A stretch of DNA of 64,000 nucleotides from Rapana venosa (Eukaryota; Mollusca; Gastropoda; Neogastropoda; Muricidae). Of this stretch, positions 47,911 through 59,789 are shown one piece after another. Position numbers and translations under genes: made by a program. How positions within the stretch are numbered: the first letter of the stretch is position 1; each line of letters begins with the position of its first letter. The notes under the pieces were generated by a model, which had not been told where the DNA came from, did no database searches, and worked only from the letters and a program-made list of their open reading frames with translations. The stretch lies in NCBI GenBank assembly GCA_028751875.1, contig CM054158.1, positions 10,512,320 through 10,576,319 on the forward strand, read 5' to 3'.

Positions 47911-48192
47911 TCAATAATAAAATAGCATTTTTGGTTCATGACACATACCGACATTAGAGATGAGGCTTTTAAGACAGGGAAATTCTGATTACTTTTGGTC
48001 TGCCAATATGACAGCTATTATCTTTGCATCAAAAATGAACTACCTAAAATCGTAATGTGATGCTAACCTCATTTCAAGCACGCTCCCTTGTGATCAGAAT
48101 GTACATTCCCAGATCGACTCTGTACTCCCTGAAGTTGAGGTGTACAATGATGATAACGATTGTGCAAGTTTTGTTGGGGTTTTATGTCTTTA

Positions 48193-48485
48193 GGGGACGG
48201 GATAGCTCAGTGGTCGGAGCACTCGCTTTCCCCCAGCCAAGTTAAGCAGCGTCGAGCGTGGTTACCACTTGGATGGGTGACCGTTTGGGCGCCTTGGCTT
48301 CAGTACAGTTCCCCCAGTTCACCCAGCTGTAAATGGGTACCTGCCCTCTTTAGGGTCAGGGAAGGTAAAGCAGCGAGGGAGAGGAGATGGGCGCCGCCCT
48401 CAATATGCTGGCCCTAGAGAAGTGAGGTCTCTGATGCCTCGCTCCCCTACGACCTTATAGGTTATGGGACTCCTTTACCTTTACC
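48193..48485 (+). mobile_element. tRNA/5S-headed SINE, reference-quality copy
   Basis: The tRNA-like A-box is tagctcagtgg (48203-48213). The segment 48236-48296 aligns with the middle of 5S rRNA: taagcag, gtcg, tggtta, acttggatggg, gaccg and tggg occur in the same order and spacing, covering the 5S box A, intermediate element and box C. A body and an (ACCTTT)n end follow. The target duplication is tttatgtcttta (48181-48192 and 48486-48497). There is no coding capacity. It must have relied on LINE proteins for mobility. Confidence 0.92.
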
Positions 48486-48785
48486 TTTATGTCTTTAATG
48501 AAGACTGTTGTTAAAATCAATCGATAGTGTATGCAGACAACAATTTAATGTCAAAATGGACAATGTCACTATTCGAATAGACATGTTTAACTCTTCACAT
48601 AATATTTCTATTTTGACTGTGTTGTTGTTGTTGTTGTTGCAATCCTCACCTCTCGCTCTCTCTGTTCCTAAACTAACAGAACTCCACATCACCTCTTGCT
48701 GCACAGGTGTCAGTGGATGTGTGGAGGATGTGACATCATTGGCCTGACTTCATATAGGCTCTAGGCCATGTCACCCAATGAAGTT

Positions 48786-49016
48786 CAATCGCGCACACAC
48801 GCACACGTGCATACATATACAGACACACACGCACGCGCGCGCACGCACACACAAACAAACACACACACTCACACACACACATGCACGCACGCGCGCACAC
48901 ACACTCACACACACCAGATTTTTTTTGTCTAATAACATTATGAGTGAAAAGGCGTTAAATTAGAGGGAGGGAGGGAAGGAGGGAGGGAGAGAGAGAGAGA
49001 GAGAGAGAGAAGAGAG

Positions 49017-49053
<37 letters not shown>

Positions 49054-49438
49054 CTCTATTGTCTATAGCATCACAGCCTTTTAGACAAGGGGGAATATAA
49101 TCAAAAGTACAGGAACAGAATCACCAATCATTTCATGTGTGCACATGCACGAGAGACAAGGAGAGATTGGTTGTTTTTTTGAGAGAGAGTCTGTCTGTCT
49201 GTCTGTTTGTTTCAACTGTGGGATAGTATTGACTACAGCTAGTGCGCTCTCTCTCTCTCTCTCTCCTCTCTCCTCTTCTCCTCTCTCTCTCTCTCTCTCT
49301 CTCCCTCCCGCTCTCGCTCTCGCTCTCTCTCTTGTTCTTAAATGACTGTGCTTGTAGTGTATTTCTCTAATTGTGAACAAAGTGTATGCGCGGGAGTCAA
49401 GTCATTCTTTTAAATTTCCAGATAGTGTGTTGGTGAAA

Positions 49439-49470
<32 letters not shown>

Positions 49471-50045
49471 AAGAAGTTGAGAGATAGAGAAGGGGGGGGG
49501 GGACGGAGAGAGAGCGCGGGAGGGTGTGTATTAATGTGTGTATCTGTCTGTCTGTCTGTCAATCTGTCTGTTTGTCTCTCTGTCTGTCTATGTGGTTGAG
49601 CGTTGTTTCTTTCGACACATGCTCTACCCAAGAAGACAGGTTGCCTGTCAACAAACTAACCAACCATCCAGCAAAGAAAGAAAGAAACAAACAAACAAAC
49701 AAAGAAGGAAGGAAGGAAGGAAAGACAGATATCGACTAAACGTTCCTGCATGCAGCGCTGGCTTTGAACATTGATTCATCTGCACCACAATAAGACAATG
49801 ACTATTTTTATATAAAAAAACTGAGAAAAAAAGCTTTGTTAAATACATGAATGCATGCAAGCATATAGGCCAGAACTCACACCACACACATATACACACA
49901 GACACCGCTAGCACACACCCACACACATATACACACAGACTTTCGCTAGCACACACCCACACACATTAACACAGACTCGTAGCAAGACCGCGAAACGCAC
50001 CCCACAAACCCCAGACGCACGTGCGCGCAACACAACACATACATT
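48786..50045. repeat. microsatellite cluster, second unit
   Basis: The tract order is the same as at 3305-4605, here with GA tracts at 48960-49050 and 49436-49475, CT at 49249-49332, TCTG at 49541-49593, AAAC/AAGG at 49686-49727 and CA-rich DNA at 48790-48915 and 49875-50000. Tract lengths differ between the units, as expected for fast-mutating repeats. Confidence 0.9.
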
Positions 50046-50316
50046 GCGTGCGCGAGCATGTTGAAAGGGAAAAAAACAATTTTATGTTTATTTTAAAAGG
50101 TAAAGGGAGGTTTTGTTGTTTGTTTTGCTTTTGTTTGTTGTTTTTGTCGTTATGTTTAGTGTGATGCGTGTTCACCGCGAACAGAGAGAGAGAGGGGGGG
50201 GGGGGAGGTGCAGAAGACAGACAGGCAGAGCCAACTGTGGACAAAACTGTGATATAAACAGAGGATGATTTGCCCCCAGTAGAAGTGCCACACTTTGCTG
50301 CTGCTGAACGTCATCA

Positions 50317-50332
50317 GACGTCATATGACGTC
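50317..50332. promoter_or_regulatory. 16-bp palindrome with CRE-like core, second unit
   Basis: It is identical to 4856-4871. A 93-bp segment absent from unit 1 follows at 50358-50450, bordered by gcggc on both sides. Confidence 0.3.
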
Positions 50333-50852
50333 AAATGTCTGGATGGCCTCACCAAGGCGGCTGTTGGTGTCTGCTTCCATCTGCTCCTGTCTGGGAGGGT
50401 CATCTGGTGAACAGCTCGCTCTGTGCAGAGAAGGCAGCAGAACACGGCGGCAGGTCCTCCACGTGGCCCCAGAGATTCGTGTTAGGCCGCCTCTGGGGCC
50501 ATCAGCCAGAGAGGACCTGTAATGTTGCTTCAGATTTATATTTATCTTTTCTGCTGGCAGTTCATGCCTTGTTGACTTGTATTGTTCCGATTTCATCACG
50601 TTCATGGGGTAACTTTGCCAGCATCCTGTGCTGAATGTGCGTAGTGTGTCACACCACTGGAAAGTCCTACAGAAGAACAGTCGGCGCCACAACAGCTTTG
50701 GTCAACAGTGTGGAATGCTTGTCCCGTGCTGCCCAATAGGGAACACCAAACTGCCTGTTCTGGTCCCTGCAGGTCTTCCAGACATGGACCACGGCAAGTA
50801 CTGCACCCATCCATCAGTCTGGTCTCGTTTCAGTCCTCTTCCAATTGCACAA

Positions 50853-51668
50853 CAGTCTGTGAGTCAAACATGATCATCGAGAAGCATTTTGAAGAAAGTC
50901 TGAGTCAAACATGATCATCGACAAGCATTTTGAAGAAAGTCTGAGTCAAACATGATCATCGAGAAGCATTTTGAAGAAAACAGTCTGTGTGTCAAACATG
51001 ATCATCCAGAAGCATTTTGAAGAAAACAGTCTGTGTGTCAAACATGATCATCCAGAAGCATTTTGAAGAAAACAGTCTGTGTGTCAAACATGATCATCCA
51101 GAAGCATTTTGAAGAAAACAGTCTGTGTGCCAAACATGATCATCCAGAAGCATTGTGAAGAAAACAGTCTGTGTGCCAAACATGATCATCGAGAATGCAT
51201 TGTGAAGAAAACAGTCTGTGTGCCAAACATGATCATCCAGAAGCATTTTGAAAGAAAACAGTCTGTGTGCCAAACATGATCATCCAGAAGCATTTTGAAG
51301 AAAACAGTCTGTGTGCCAAACATGATCATCCAGAAGCATTTTGAAGAAAACAGTCTGTGTGCCAAACATGATCATCCAGAAGCATTGTGAAGAAAACAGT
51401 CTGTGTGCCAAACATGATCATCCAGAAGCATTGTGAAGAAAACAGTCTGTGTGCCAAACATGATCATCCAGAAGCATTTTGAAGAAAACAGTCTGTGTGC
51501 CAAACATGATTATCCAGAAGCATTGTGAAGAAAACAGTCTGTGAGCCAAACATGATCATCGAGAAGCATTTTGAAGAAAACAGTCTGTGAGCCAAACATG
51601 ATTATCCAGAAGCATTGTGAAGAAAACAGTCTGTGAGCCAAACATGATTATCCAGAAGCATTGTGAAG
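50853..51668 (+). repeat. 46-bp minisatellite, second unit, about 18 units
   Basis: The 46-bp unit and the flanks are the same as at 5297-6120. The first three units are shortened (gaagaaagtctgagtc) and the variant order differs, so the array has been rearranged internally while its total length stayed similar. Confidence 0.95.
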
Positions 51669-51784
51669 ACTCCGCATCCTCCTCAGTGGGTGAAGGGACT
51701 CTGGCCTGCTTGGCAAGCCTCAGAAGTCCATCTGTTCTGCAGCTCCATGTCTTCTGTCTAAGTTTGGCCTGAAGTCTGGGGGTT

Positions 51785-51866
51785 CTTTTGATGCGCTTTG
51801 ATTTGTCTTTGCAAGATATAGCGCTAGACAAGTTCCATTTATTATTATTATTATTATTATATTAGT
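51785..51866 (+). mobile_element. L2-like 3' end fragment with short (ATT)n tail, second unit
   Basis: It is the counterpart of 6241-6342. The tail has about seven ATT units here against about fifteen there. Confidence 0.6.
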
Positions 51867-51926
51867 TGTTGTTGTTGTTGTTATGTCACCAAAATTCACA
51901 TGTCATGTTTTTCGAATGTGAGAACT

Positions 51927-52118
51927 TTACAGAATATTTTTTTTGTAGCTGCCATCCCTAGCCCAGAATTCATTACCCTGCTTCAGAACTGGGATTGGAG
52001 TGAGTTGCCTTCTTCCACGCACTATTTCTGCTGCTTCATCTTCTGTGACGTTCCTGTCCTGCTGTTCCCACGCCGCTCTTTTCAATCGCTCCGCCACAGC
52101 CATACCCAGATTCGACAT
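51927..52118 (-). CDS. 63-codon open frame, second copy, function unknown
   Basis: The product is the same as at 6437-6628. The surrounding DNA differs by only a few bases, so shared ancestry explains the identity and selection is not demonstrated. Confidence 0.2.
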   Translation of the reverse strand: MSNLGMAVAERLKRAAWEQQDRNVTEDEAAEIVRGRRQLTPIPVLKQGNEFWARDGSYKKNIL

Positions 52119-52599
52119 GTCGCATCCTCAGGGTCGGCAGTCCACAGAGGAGCCCATCAATATCAGACCGCCACAAGGCCCACCAGCCAGACGGGCCCTG
52201 CACTGCTGCTGGTCACTTTGGTGTGTTCAGTGCTGCCTGTTTGAGCTACTATTCGCAGGACACCACCTACTAAGCCCCCTACTCCGTCACCGTCACCGAT
52301 CCCTCAGATTCCGAATCCTTTGGGGCGCCTTCGAAGCTTTGTCAACCCCTTTCCCCAGTCCCCCTACTAACGAACAGTATTAGCTCAGTCGCGGAGCCAG
52401 GCTTAGTGAGTAAACCCACCCGAGTGGCGACCACCCCAACGTGCCTCCTACGACCCTCTCTCATGAACCTCCACCCCAAAGGCCTGGACACAAACTCAAC
52501 CAGGCACAGAAGTGTACGGGGAAACCGAAACTGTGGTCACCATGAGACCAGAGCGCCCGGGGCCACCGAATAAAGGGCAATATTTTTTTTGTATTGCAT

Positions 52600-53167
52600 G
52601 ATATGATGAATGACAATGACAATGACAAATTTCCCTTTTATTCGGGGATAATGAATAGCACCCATGTGTTTTTTTACATTCCAGTCCCCGCCCTTGGGGG
52701 ATATAATATATGATAATAAAATAAAATAAAGTCCATAGCAATACACTCACACAGAAATACGGGGAAAATAAACTACACAAAAGCCCCCACAAAATCACCG
52801 AAAAGAGAGAGATAAAAAGCAACAAGTAAGAAAGTAAGCAAAACAGAAAACACAGAAACAACCGAAAAAAAAGCAAAGAAACCAAAAGAAAAACAAAAGT
52901 GGCAACAACAAGGGGAAGGGGACAACCAAATAATCCCCCTCCAAAAAACGAAGCCCCAAAAACAAAAAAAGAACCAAACAAAGCAAAACCTCCATAATTA
53001 AAGGATAAGAAACTATATAAATAGTATCATTTTGGCCCAACAGAAAGAAATGTCAACAAATTCATTGAAACTTTTATGGGAAGCAACAGCAATAGTAAAC
53101 GACGCAAAACAAATATTGTATCAGCAGACTTACGAGATTATGTACAAGCAATTTGCATCCCCATGCA

Positions 53168-53235
<68 letters not shown>

Positions 53236-54036
53236 ACACACACACACACGTACACACACACGCCGTTTTTGTGAGTTTATTGCATTTCTTAATTTTTTTT
53301 GACTCCTCATAATATTTTTGTTCTTTTAAGAAATCTCTAAAATAACATGCTTCCTCTAGTTCCTTTGTAAACCAAGGCGGTTTCCGGACATGTTTGATCC
53401 TTATGGTTTTTAATGGGGCTTGTTTGTTATAGATTTCAGTAAAAACTTTTATCGGAACTCAATGTCCAGGTATGGATCAGTAATATTGAATGTTTCCGAG
53501 AGCATGGAACTGCTTAACTCTAGTAAGAAAAGCTGCTCATTAAATTTTGTAAAAGAACGATAGGTTATAGTTTTATGGCCAGGTTTAGGAATTTTTGTTC
53601 CTTTTTTTACCATGAGGTACAGACTGGGGACGGGATAGCTCAGTGGTCGGAGCACTCGCTTTCCCCCAGCCAAGTTAAGCAGCGTCGAGCGTGGTTACCA
53701 CTTGGATGGGTGACCGTTTGCGCGCCTTGGCTTCAGTACAGTTTCCCCCAGTTCCCCCAGCTGTAAATGGGTACCTGCCCTCTTTAGGGTCAGGGAAGGT
53801 AAAGCAGCGAGGGAGAGGAGATGGGCGCCGCCCTCAATATGCTGGCCCTAGAGAAGTGAGGTCTCTGACGCCTCGCTCCCCTACGACCTTATAGGTTATG
53901 GGACTCCTTTACCTTTTTTTTTTTTTACAGACTGGGTAGTGATCGCTGCTGTTATATACAGGGACATACATTTATATGATGTTTTTAGGGTCTGACACGT
54001 AGATGTGATCAGAAATTGTGTTAGATTTTGATGTGA
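52600..54036 (-). mobile_element. type-2 LINE, 3' half, second unit
   Basis: It is the counterpart of 7109-8508, with the SINE at 53628-53925 and a longer CA tract (53172-53263). The linker reading continues further than in unit 1: VKKGTKIPKPGHKTITYRSF precedes FTKFNEQLFLLELSSS. The reverse-transcriptase domain is missing here too. Confidence 0.75.
53628..53925 (+). mobile_element. tRNA/5S-headed SINE in the type-2 LINE, second unit
   Basis: It is flanked by tacagactgg at 53618-53627 and 53926-53935. The sequence is nearly identical to 8101-8397. Confidence 0.9.
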
Positions 54037-54041
54037 CTCTT

Positions 54042-54043
<2 letters not shown>

Positions 54044-54086
<43 letters not shown>

Positions 54087-54197
54087 GGAATTTATATAGC
54101 GCTGTATCTTGCACAGACAAATCAAAGCGCTTGCACTCAACTCATTCTTACACAGTCATGCAACCAATAGCAAGTAATAGTTCTAACAAGTCCAAAT

Positions 54198-54262
<65 letters not shown>

Positions 54263-56896
54263 ATACACTTTGGCAGGGTGATGGAATTTTGGGCTGTTGA
54301 AAAGCAGGGATAGCTATGAAATGAAACAGGAGAGGAAATTCTTAGGTTTGAAACAAATATGTCTTGAGGCCAGATTTAAAAGAGTCACAAAAAGGCCTTT
54401 GGCGAAGAGAGATAGGGAGGCCATTCCAAATCGATGGACCTGAAACAGAGAAAGAGCGACGGCCAACAGTGGACTGGTTGAATCTAGGTGTTTGTAAGCA
54501 CAAGGAATCTGCAGCAGAGCGAAGGGAACGAGAAGGGGGATACAGGTGGAGACATTCACAGAGGTAGGAAGGTGCTGTTTTGTAGAGACATTTGTAACAG
54601 AGAGTACTGATCTTATAGTTTATTCTTTGTGGCACAGGCAGCCAGTGGAGAGATCGCAAGAGAAGGGTAATGTGCTCAGATTTTTTCTTTCTGAGGACTA
54701 GTCGAGCTGCAGAGTTTTGAATACGTTGAAGGGAGTGGATAGATGATGCTGGCAGACCAGCCAAAAGAGAATTGCAATAGTCCAGACGTGAAAGAATGAG
54801 AGATGCCACGAGTTTTGATGTTGCGTCTGTGGACAGGTACTTTCGAATTGCACTAATACGCCGTAATTGATAAAAGCACGACTGGCAGGTCTGGGTGATG
54901 AATTTTTGCATAGAGAGTGTGTTGTCAATAATGACCCCTAGATACTTTACAGCAGTGGATACAAGGACTGATGCATTGCCGAATTCTATTGAAGCTGTTG
55001 TAATGGAAGAGAGTTTCTTTTTGGTCCCTACAAGCATGGCTTCAGTTTTATCAGCGTTTAGTTGTAACTTGTTCTCTATCATCCAGTTTTGGATATCTTG
55101 AAAGCAGTAGGTCATATTCATCAAGAGGGAAGGCAGATTTTCAGGAGTGTCACTGCTTAGAATCTGAGAGTCATCTGCATAAAAAGTGATGGTTGATCTG
55201 ATGACGGTTAATTATATGTGACAGTGGAGCGGTGTAGAGAGTGAAAAGAACAGGGCCCAGAACTGATCCCTGCGGGACTCCACATTCCAGTCTGGCAGGT
55301 ACTGACTGAATCTTGTTTACTGTGACTGTCTGGAATCGGTCAGTCAGGTATGAGCTAACCAGGTGAGGGCTGTACCAGTAACACCAAACGTTTCTTGAAG
55401 ACGGGAGAGAAGGATAGAGTGGTCAATAGTGTCGAAGTCTGCAGATAAGTCGAGTAGAGTGAGGAGGGAGATTTTCCCTGAGTCAGAAGCAAGTAGAAGC
55501 ATGTTTAAGGTGTGAAATAGGGTGGTTTCAGTGCTGTGGTTGGCACGATAGGCAGACTGAAACGCAGGAAGAAGACTGTTGGAGAGAAGGTGATTGTTGA
55601 GCTGTTTCAGAACTACTCTTTCAAGGACTTTAGAGATAAAAGGTAGGTTGGAAACAGGTCTGTAATTCTTCAGAATGTTAGGGTCAAGGTCATGCTTTTT
55701 GAGTAATGGTGTGACTAAAGCAGTTTTGAGAGCTGAAGGAACATTTCCAGAAACAAGAGATGAGTTTACTATCTTTGTGATAGCGGGTATGAGCTGTGGC
55801 AGGCACTGCGCGAAAAGAGAAGCAGGTATGGGGTCGAGATCGCATGATTTTATAGTCATTCTTTTCAGAATTGTCTCGATTTCTTTCTCGCTTGCTGGAT
55901 GAAAGAACAGGAGAGGAGTGCCAGAAAATTGAGGATCACAAATTGCAGGCTGGAAAGGAGTCTGATCCAAGCTAGAGCGAATGCTACGGATTTTGTCAGA
56001 AAAGAATGCAGAAAATATAGAAGGAAGTTCAGAGTGGTTGTAGATAGAAGGCAGAGGGATAGCCTTCGCTGATCCAAGCAGAGTGGATGTGAGGGAAAAG
56101 AGAGATTTCATAGATGTGGCATCAAGAACTTGAGAAGAGTAATACTTTCTTTTTGCTGAATGGATTAAGGTTTTGACTTTGTTGGTTTGTTTACGAAGAA
56201 GCTGTTTGTTTATTTCAGTTCTTGTTTTTCGCCATTGCCGTTCTAGTTGCCGGCGTTTGCGTTTTGCGACCAGGATGTCATGGGTGTACCATGGTGCATA
56301 GGGCCTATCAGGCAGGAGATGGTCAGTAGGAGGTGCATGGTCATCAAGGAGTTGGCTGAGGACGGTATTGTAGTGTTTAGAAGGGTCAGTATGGTCAGGG
56401 ATTTGTGATAGACGTTCAGAAGCTTGGGAAAGAAAAGTTTGAATATCTATGGCCTTGTGGTTGCGACGGGTAATGAAACTTCTTCTTTCTGATAGGCTTG
56501 CAATTTTTTAGGGAGAAAGAATGGTAGAATGATCGGAGAGCAGTTCGTCAGTGACAGATACAGACTGAGATGTGACTAGACCTTGTGAAACATCGGTGAT
56601 AATTCAGTCTAAAATGTGACCAGATCTGTGTGTTGGTTCGTTTACCAGATAGGAAAGAGAGTGGTTAGACAATAGACAATGACAATAGGTTAGACAAAGA
56701 AAGAGAAAGACGCTTAACATCAGGAGAGGACTGGTTGTCAAAATGGAAGTTGAAGTCACCAAGAATGATAAGTTTCTTGGGAGAGAGGCTGAAATGGTCA
56801 AGGAGTGATTGAAACACTTGGTGAAAAACTGAAGACCTCAAATTGTTTCTACGGTTGGGAGGTGGACGGTAAAGGCAACAGAAAGTAACAGAGTGG
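54044..56896 (-). mobile_element. L2/CR1-like LINE copy B1, orthologue of A1
   Basis: It has the same target duplication CTCTTGT (54037-54043 and 56897-56903), the same 5' truncation and the same internal CA tract (longer, 54199-54258). The (TAA)n tail is shorter (54044-54084). A 30-bp stretch near 56670-56700 partly repeats the neighbouring agacaa sequence and is absent from A1. Confidence 0.92.
54342..56111 (-). pseudogene. reverse transcriptase of L2/CR1-like LINE (copy B1)
   Basis: Two long frames cover it. The first (55344-56111, 255 codons) has KNYRPVSNLPFISKVLERVV and LLDLSADFDTIDHS. The second (54342-55124, 260 codons) has NKLQLNADKTEAMLVGT through VGRRSFSVSGPSIWNGLPIS to FKSGLKTYLFQT. 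One extra A at the catalytic YADD codons (near 55180) and a lost base near 55357 break the frame between them. The C-terminal half is better preserved than in A1, so some A1 frameshifts there are either recent or sequencing errors. Confidence 0.88.
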
Positions 56897-56903
56897 CTCT
56901 TGT

Positions 56904-57455
56904 GGGTGAAGTAAGTAATTGGTGATGATTGAATGAGTTCATAACCTTGGTCCATCGATTTTTTACTTTTGCTAGGTCAATATTAAAATCACCTAGTAAG
57001 ATAATTTCCCTAGATTGTAATAGGACTACATTCATCATGGAGTCAAACTTGTCTTCCAATTTTTTCTTTCTGTTGGATTTCTGTAGCAGAACCCTATTAT
57101 GATAGGTGCTACACCTTTTATAGCTACTTCGATCGAGATGGATTCTACTACATAACGTTCAAGATGGAACAGACGTTTGAACTTACAGACTCACTCATAT
57201 AGATTAAGATACCTGTTTCTTTGGGCTTTTGTGGATCTGTTCGCACGATTTTATATCCTGGAATGGAAATGTCAGTGTTGGTTATGTGTTCTGAAAGTCT
57301 TGACTCGGAAAGCCCTAGTATATGAAATGATTTGCCTTGGTTTGTGATGAGTTTTGTTATATCTTCGATTTTATTGACTACATGGTTTATATTTAGGTGG
57401 CAAATTCGTAAGCCATCCTTGGAGAGCCATGAATTGTGTCTTGAATACATCTATT
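56904..57455 (-). mobile_element. type-2 LINE 5' half (AP-endonuclease), second unit
   Basis: It is collinear with 11336-11890. ICHLNINHVVNKIEDITKL, GLSESRLSEHI and EIILLGDFNIDLAKVKNRW are readable in two frames. Confidence 0.8.
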
Positions 57456-58631
57456 GAGTTTAGTTTGTGAGGAATGTATTAATGTGTGCAAGAATAATGA
57501 AGATAGGAAGAAAAGAGAGACAATGAATAATAATAGGGGGGGTGGGGAGTGAAAAGTTGATAGGGGTATAGGGGTGGAAGGGTGAAAAAAGGAGTAAAAT
57601 CAATTACCACTCTATAGCACACAATGTGTGTATAACTCAATCAGTCCGACAGTAGTTTGGGGGGGGGGGGGGAAATCCACAGGTGGCGTGGTTGGTTACC
57701 GAGAGAAAAGGGGATAAAACAACAACAACAACAACAACAACAACAGAGCGACCTAATCACCCTCAACAAGCGAGGCCAGACAATACAGTAAAGCACCTGT
57801 AAATAAAAGATGCCAGAATATGAATAATAAGCACAACTACAATCAGCACAGTTCCTGGAAAACATGATTTAAGAAAAAAGAAAGAAAGAAAAAGAAAAAA
57901 GAAAAGAAAGTGATGAGCACAATCAGCACTGTTCCAGAAAGCTTGGTCCTGGTGTAGGAGATTGCCACTGGTTGTGTCCTGTCACTGTTTGCTTCACACT
58001 GCAGCACTGGGTGGGCGTGTCTCAGCACAGAATAGCGATATATAATATAAAATTAAACTGTCCCCAAATTGATATATAATATAAAACTAAACTGTCACCA
58101 AATCGACATTTCAAGGCCATGGGTAGCAGAACACTGGAATCAGTCCTTGTAAGATGTTATGCAGCTTCTAACTAATGATTGGTTAAAGGAAGAGTTCATA
58201 CAAATGCATGCACGTATGAACGCACATTCATATTCTTGTTCACACACAACACGCACACACACACACACACGTACGTGCACACATACGCACACATAGGTGC
58301 ACTTGCATACCCCCCCCCCACACACACACACTTAATGTGGAGTATAGGTAGGTGTGAATTTATCACACTATAGTTTCTAGCGTAACCCTAGACAGAAAAA
58401 TTGGAGCTGGGTGAAGTCTGGTGGCGGACACTGCTGGGTAGGGTGGGGGCTGGCGGTGGGGAGAATGTAGTCAATTCAAGTCAAGTCAAGTCAAAAACAC
58501 TTTAATCATCCTATGAAGGGCAATTACAGTACTGAGAGGCAGATTGATACGCATCAAAAATCTCAAAGACACAAAAAGGTATATTTCATATTGGTTAAAA
58601 CATTGCAAAATGACTTCAAATAAAAATGTCA

Positions 58632-58675
<44 letters not shown>

Positions 58676-58703
58676 ACGCGCGCATGCGCGCACACACATA
58701 CAC

Positions 58704-58747
<44 letters not shown>

Positions 58748-59040
58748 CACACACACACGCACACACACACACACATCAATTGTGAAACTAAAAACACCAT
58801 TGACTAGAAGACATAAAAACTTATAATTTACCACGCACATACGCAACACGTACGTGCGTGTGCGAACATACCCACGCACACCCACACCATGCACCAGTGT
58901 ATGATTTCAATGTTTTAAAGACCACTGACTAGAAGACAGACTAATTTCACACCCCCACACACATAATTATGTATTGACTACACTCATAATAATGACAATC
59001 AGGCAAGTAATTCAGAGAAATGTAAAACTAGGTAGTCAAC
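57456..59040. other. spacer with AAC, CA and poly-G tracts, no gene
   Basis: It matches 11891-12249 joined directly to 14306-15470, because the A2 LINE is absent here (empty site at 57807-57811). Tracts are (AAC)n at 57717-57744 and CA-rich DNA at 58240-58270 and 58629-58774. Confidence 0.65.
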
Positions 59041-59245
59041 ATCATTGTGAATTCAGAATTTGAATGTAGGGTCGTCACATATGGTAGACGTGGGAGGGTT
59101 TGTCTGTTGGCCCAGACACGGTAATTCAGGGGTTGAGGGGTAGGTTGGCGTCATCCAGGGACACTGGAATCTGATTGATACCCTTTTTGAAGCAGAGGTA
59201 AGGGCTGCGTCCTCTGTACGTCAGTGGGCCGTGTAGTTGGGGTTG

Positions 59246-59743
59246 TCAGGAGAGGCTGTCGTTGGTGTCGGGGGTCGGCGTATTTGAGGCTGTAGCTAAC
59301 CTGTCTGTACCTTTGGGGCTGGGATGGAAAGGGTCAGAATATAAATCATTGCGTGGGGCCCCACTGGCGGTTGTAAATATAGCAGTGTGGTCTGCAAACG
59401 TGAAGTTTTCTGCAGAACACACTTTGGCAAGGGACATATTGGATAAGTTAACGGTCTTCTTTAGAGGATGTCATCCCATTGGGGGGATAATGGACGATGC
59501 CAGCAGCCTGGCTTGGGGGAACACATGCTTGATATTTCTGATAAGTTGTGTCCATTTATTGTCTGTGATGAATGTATGTTTGCATGTGTTGGTTCCAGTA
59601 TGAAAAATGAGGTGCTGTACATCATTGTTGCGGGGAATGTGTTGAAGCCAATGAATAAGGTCATCAACTGTGAGACCTGAAATGCTGATGTTTTGATTTC
59701 TACCTTTGTAATAAAGAATATCTGACTTGATGTGTCGTGTCAC
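59246..59743 (-). pseudogene. SGNH/GDSL esterase domain (LINE ORF1-like), uninterrupted copy
   Basis: The minus-strand frame reads SISGLTVDDLIHWLQHI, then HLIFHTGTNTCKHTF (the GTN block), then KHVFPQARLLASSIIPPMG. A TGA follows (59471-59473), after which the same frame resumes HPLKKTVNLSNMSLAKVC and ends with NDLYSDPFHPSPKGTDRLA (the catalytic Asp-x-x-His block). The GDS block with the nucleophile Ser should lie upstream but is not readable. Esterase domains of this kind occur in ORF1 of CR1/L2 LINEs. With a stop and no start, this is a remnant. It is the empty site of the 14.1-kb insertion (after 59454). Confidence 0.75.
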
Positions 59744-59789
59744 TGAGTCATGAAGATGACTTAATGCTGCTGCTATGGAAGTGCATGTG

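Noticed and set aside
48236..48296. 5S rRNA gene
   Set aside because: Only the central promoter part matches; the 5' and 3' ends of 5S are missing and the match sits inside a SINE.
58544..58807. Thr/His-rich and Cys/Val-rich frames
   Set aside because: They are the two strands of a CA microsatellite.
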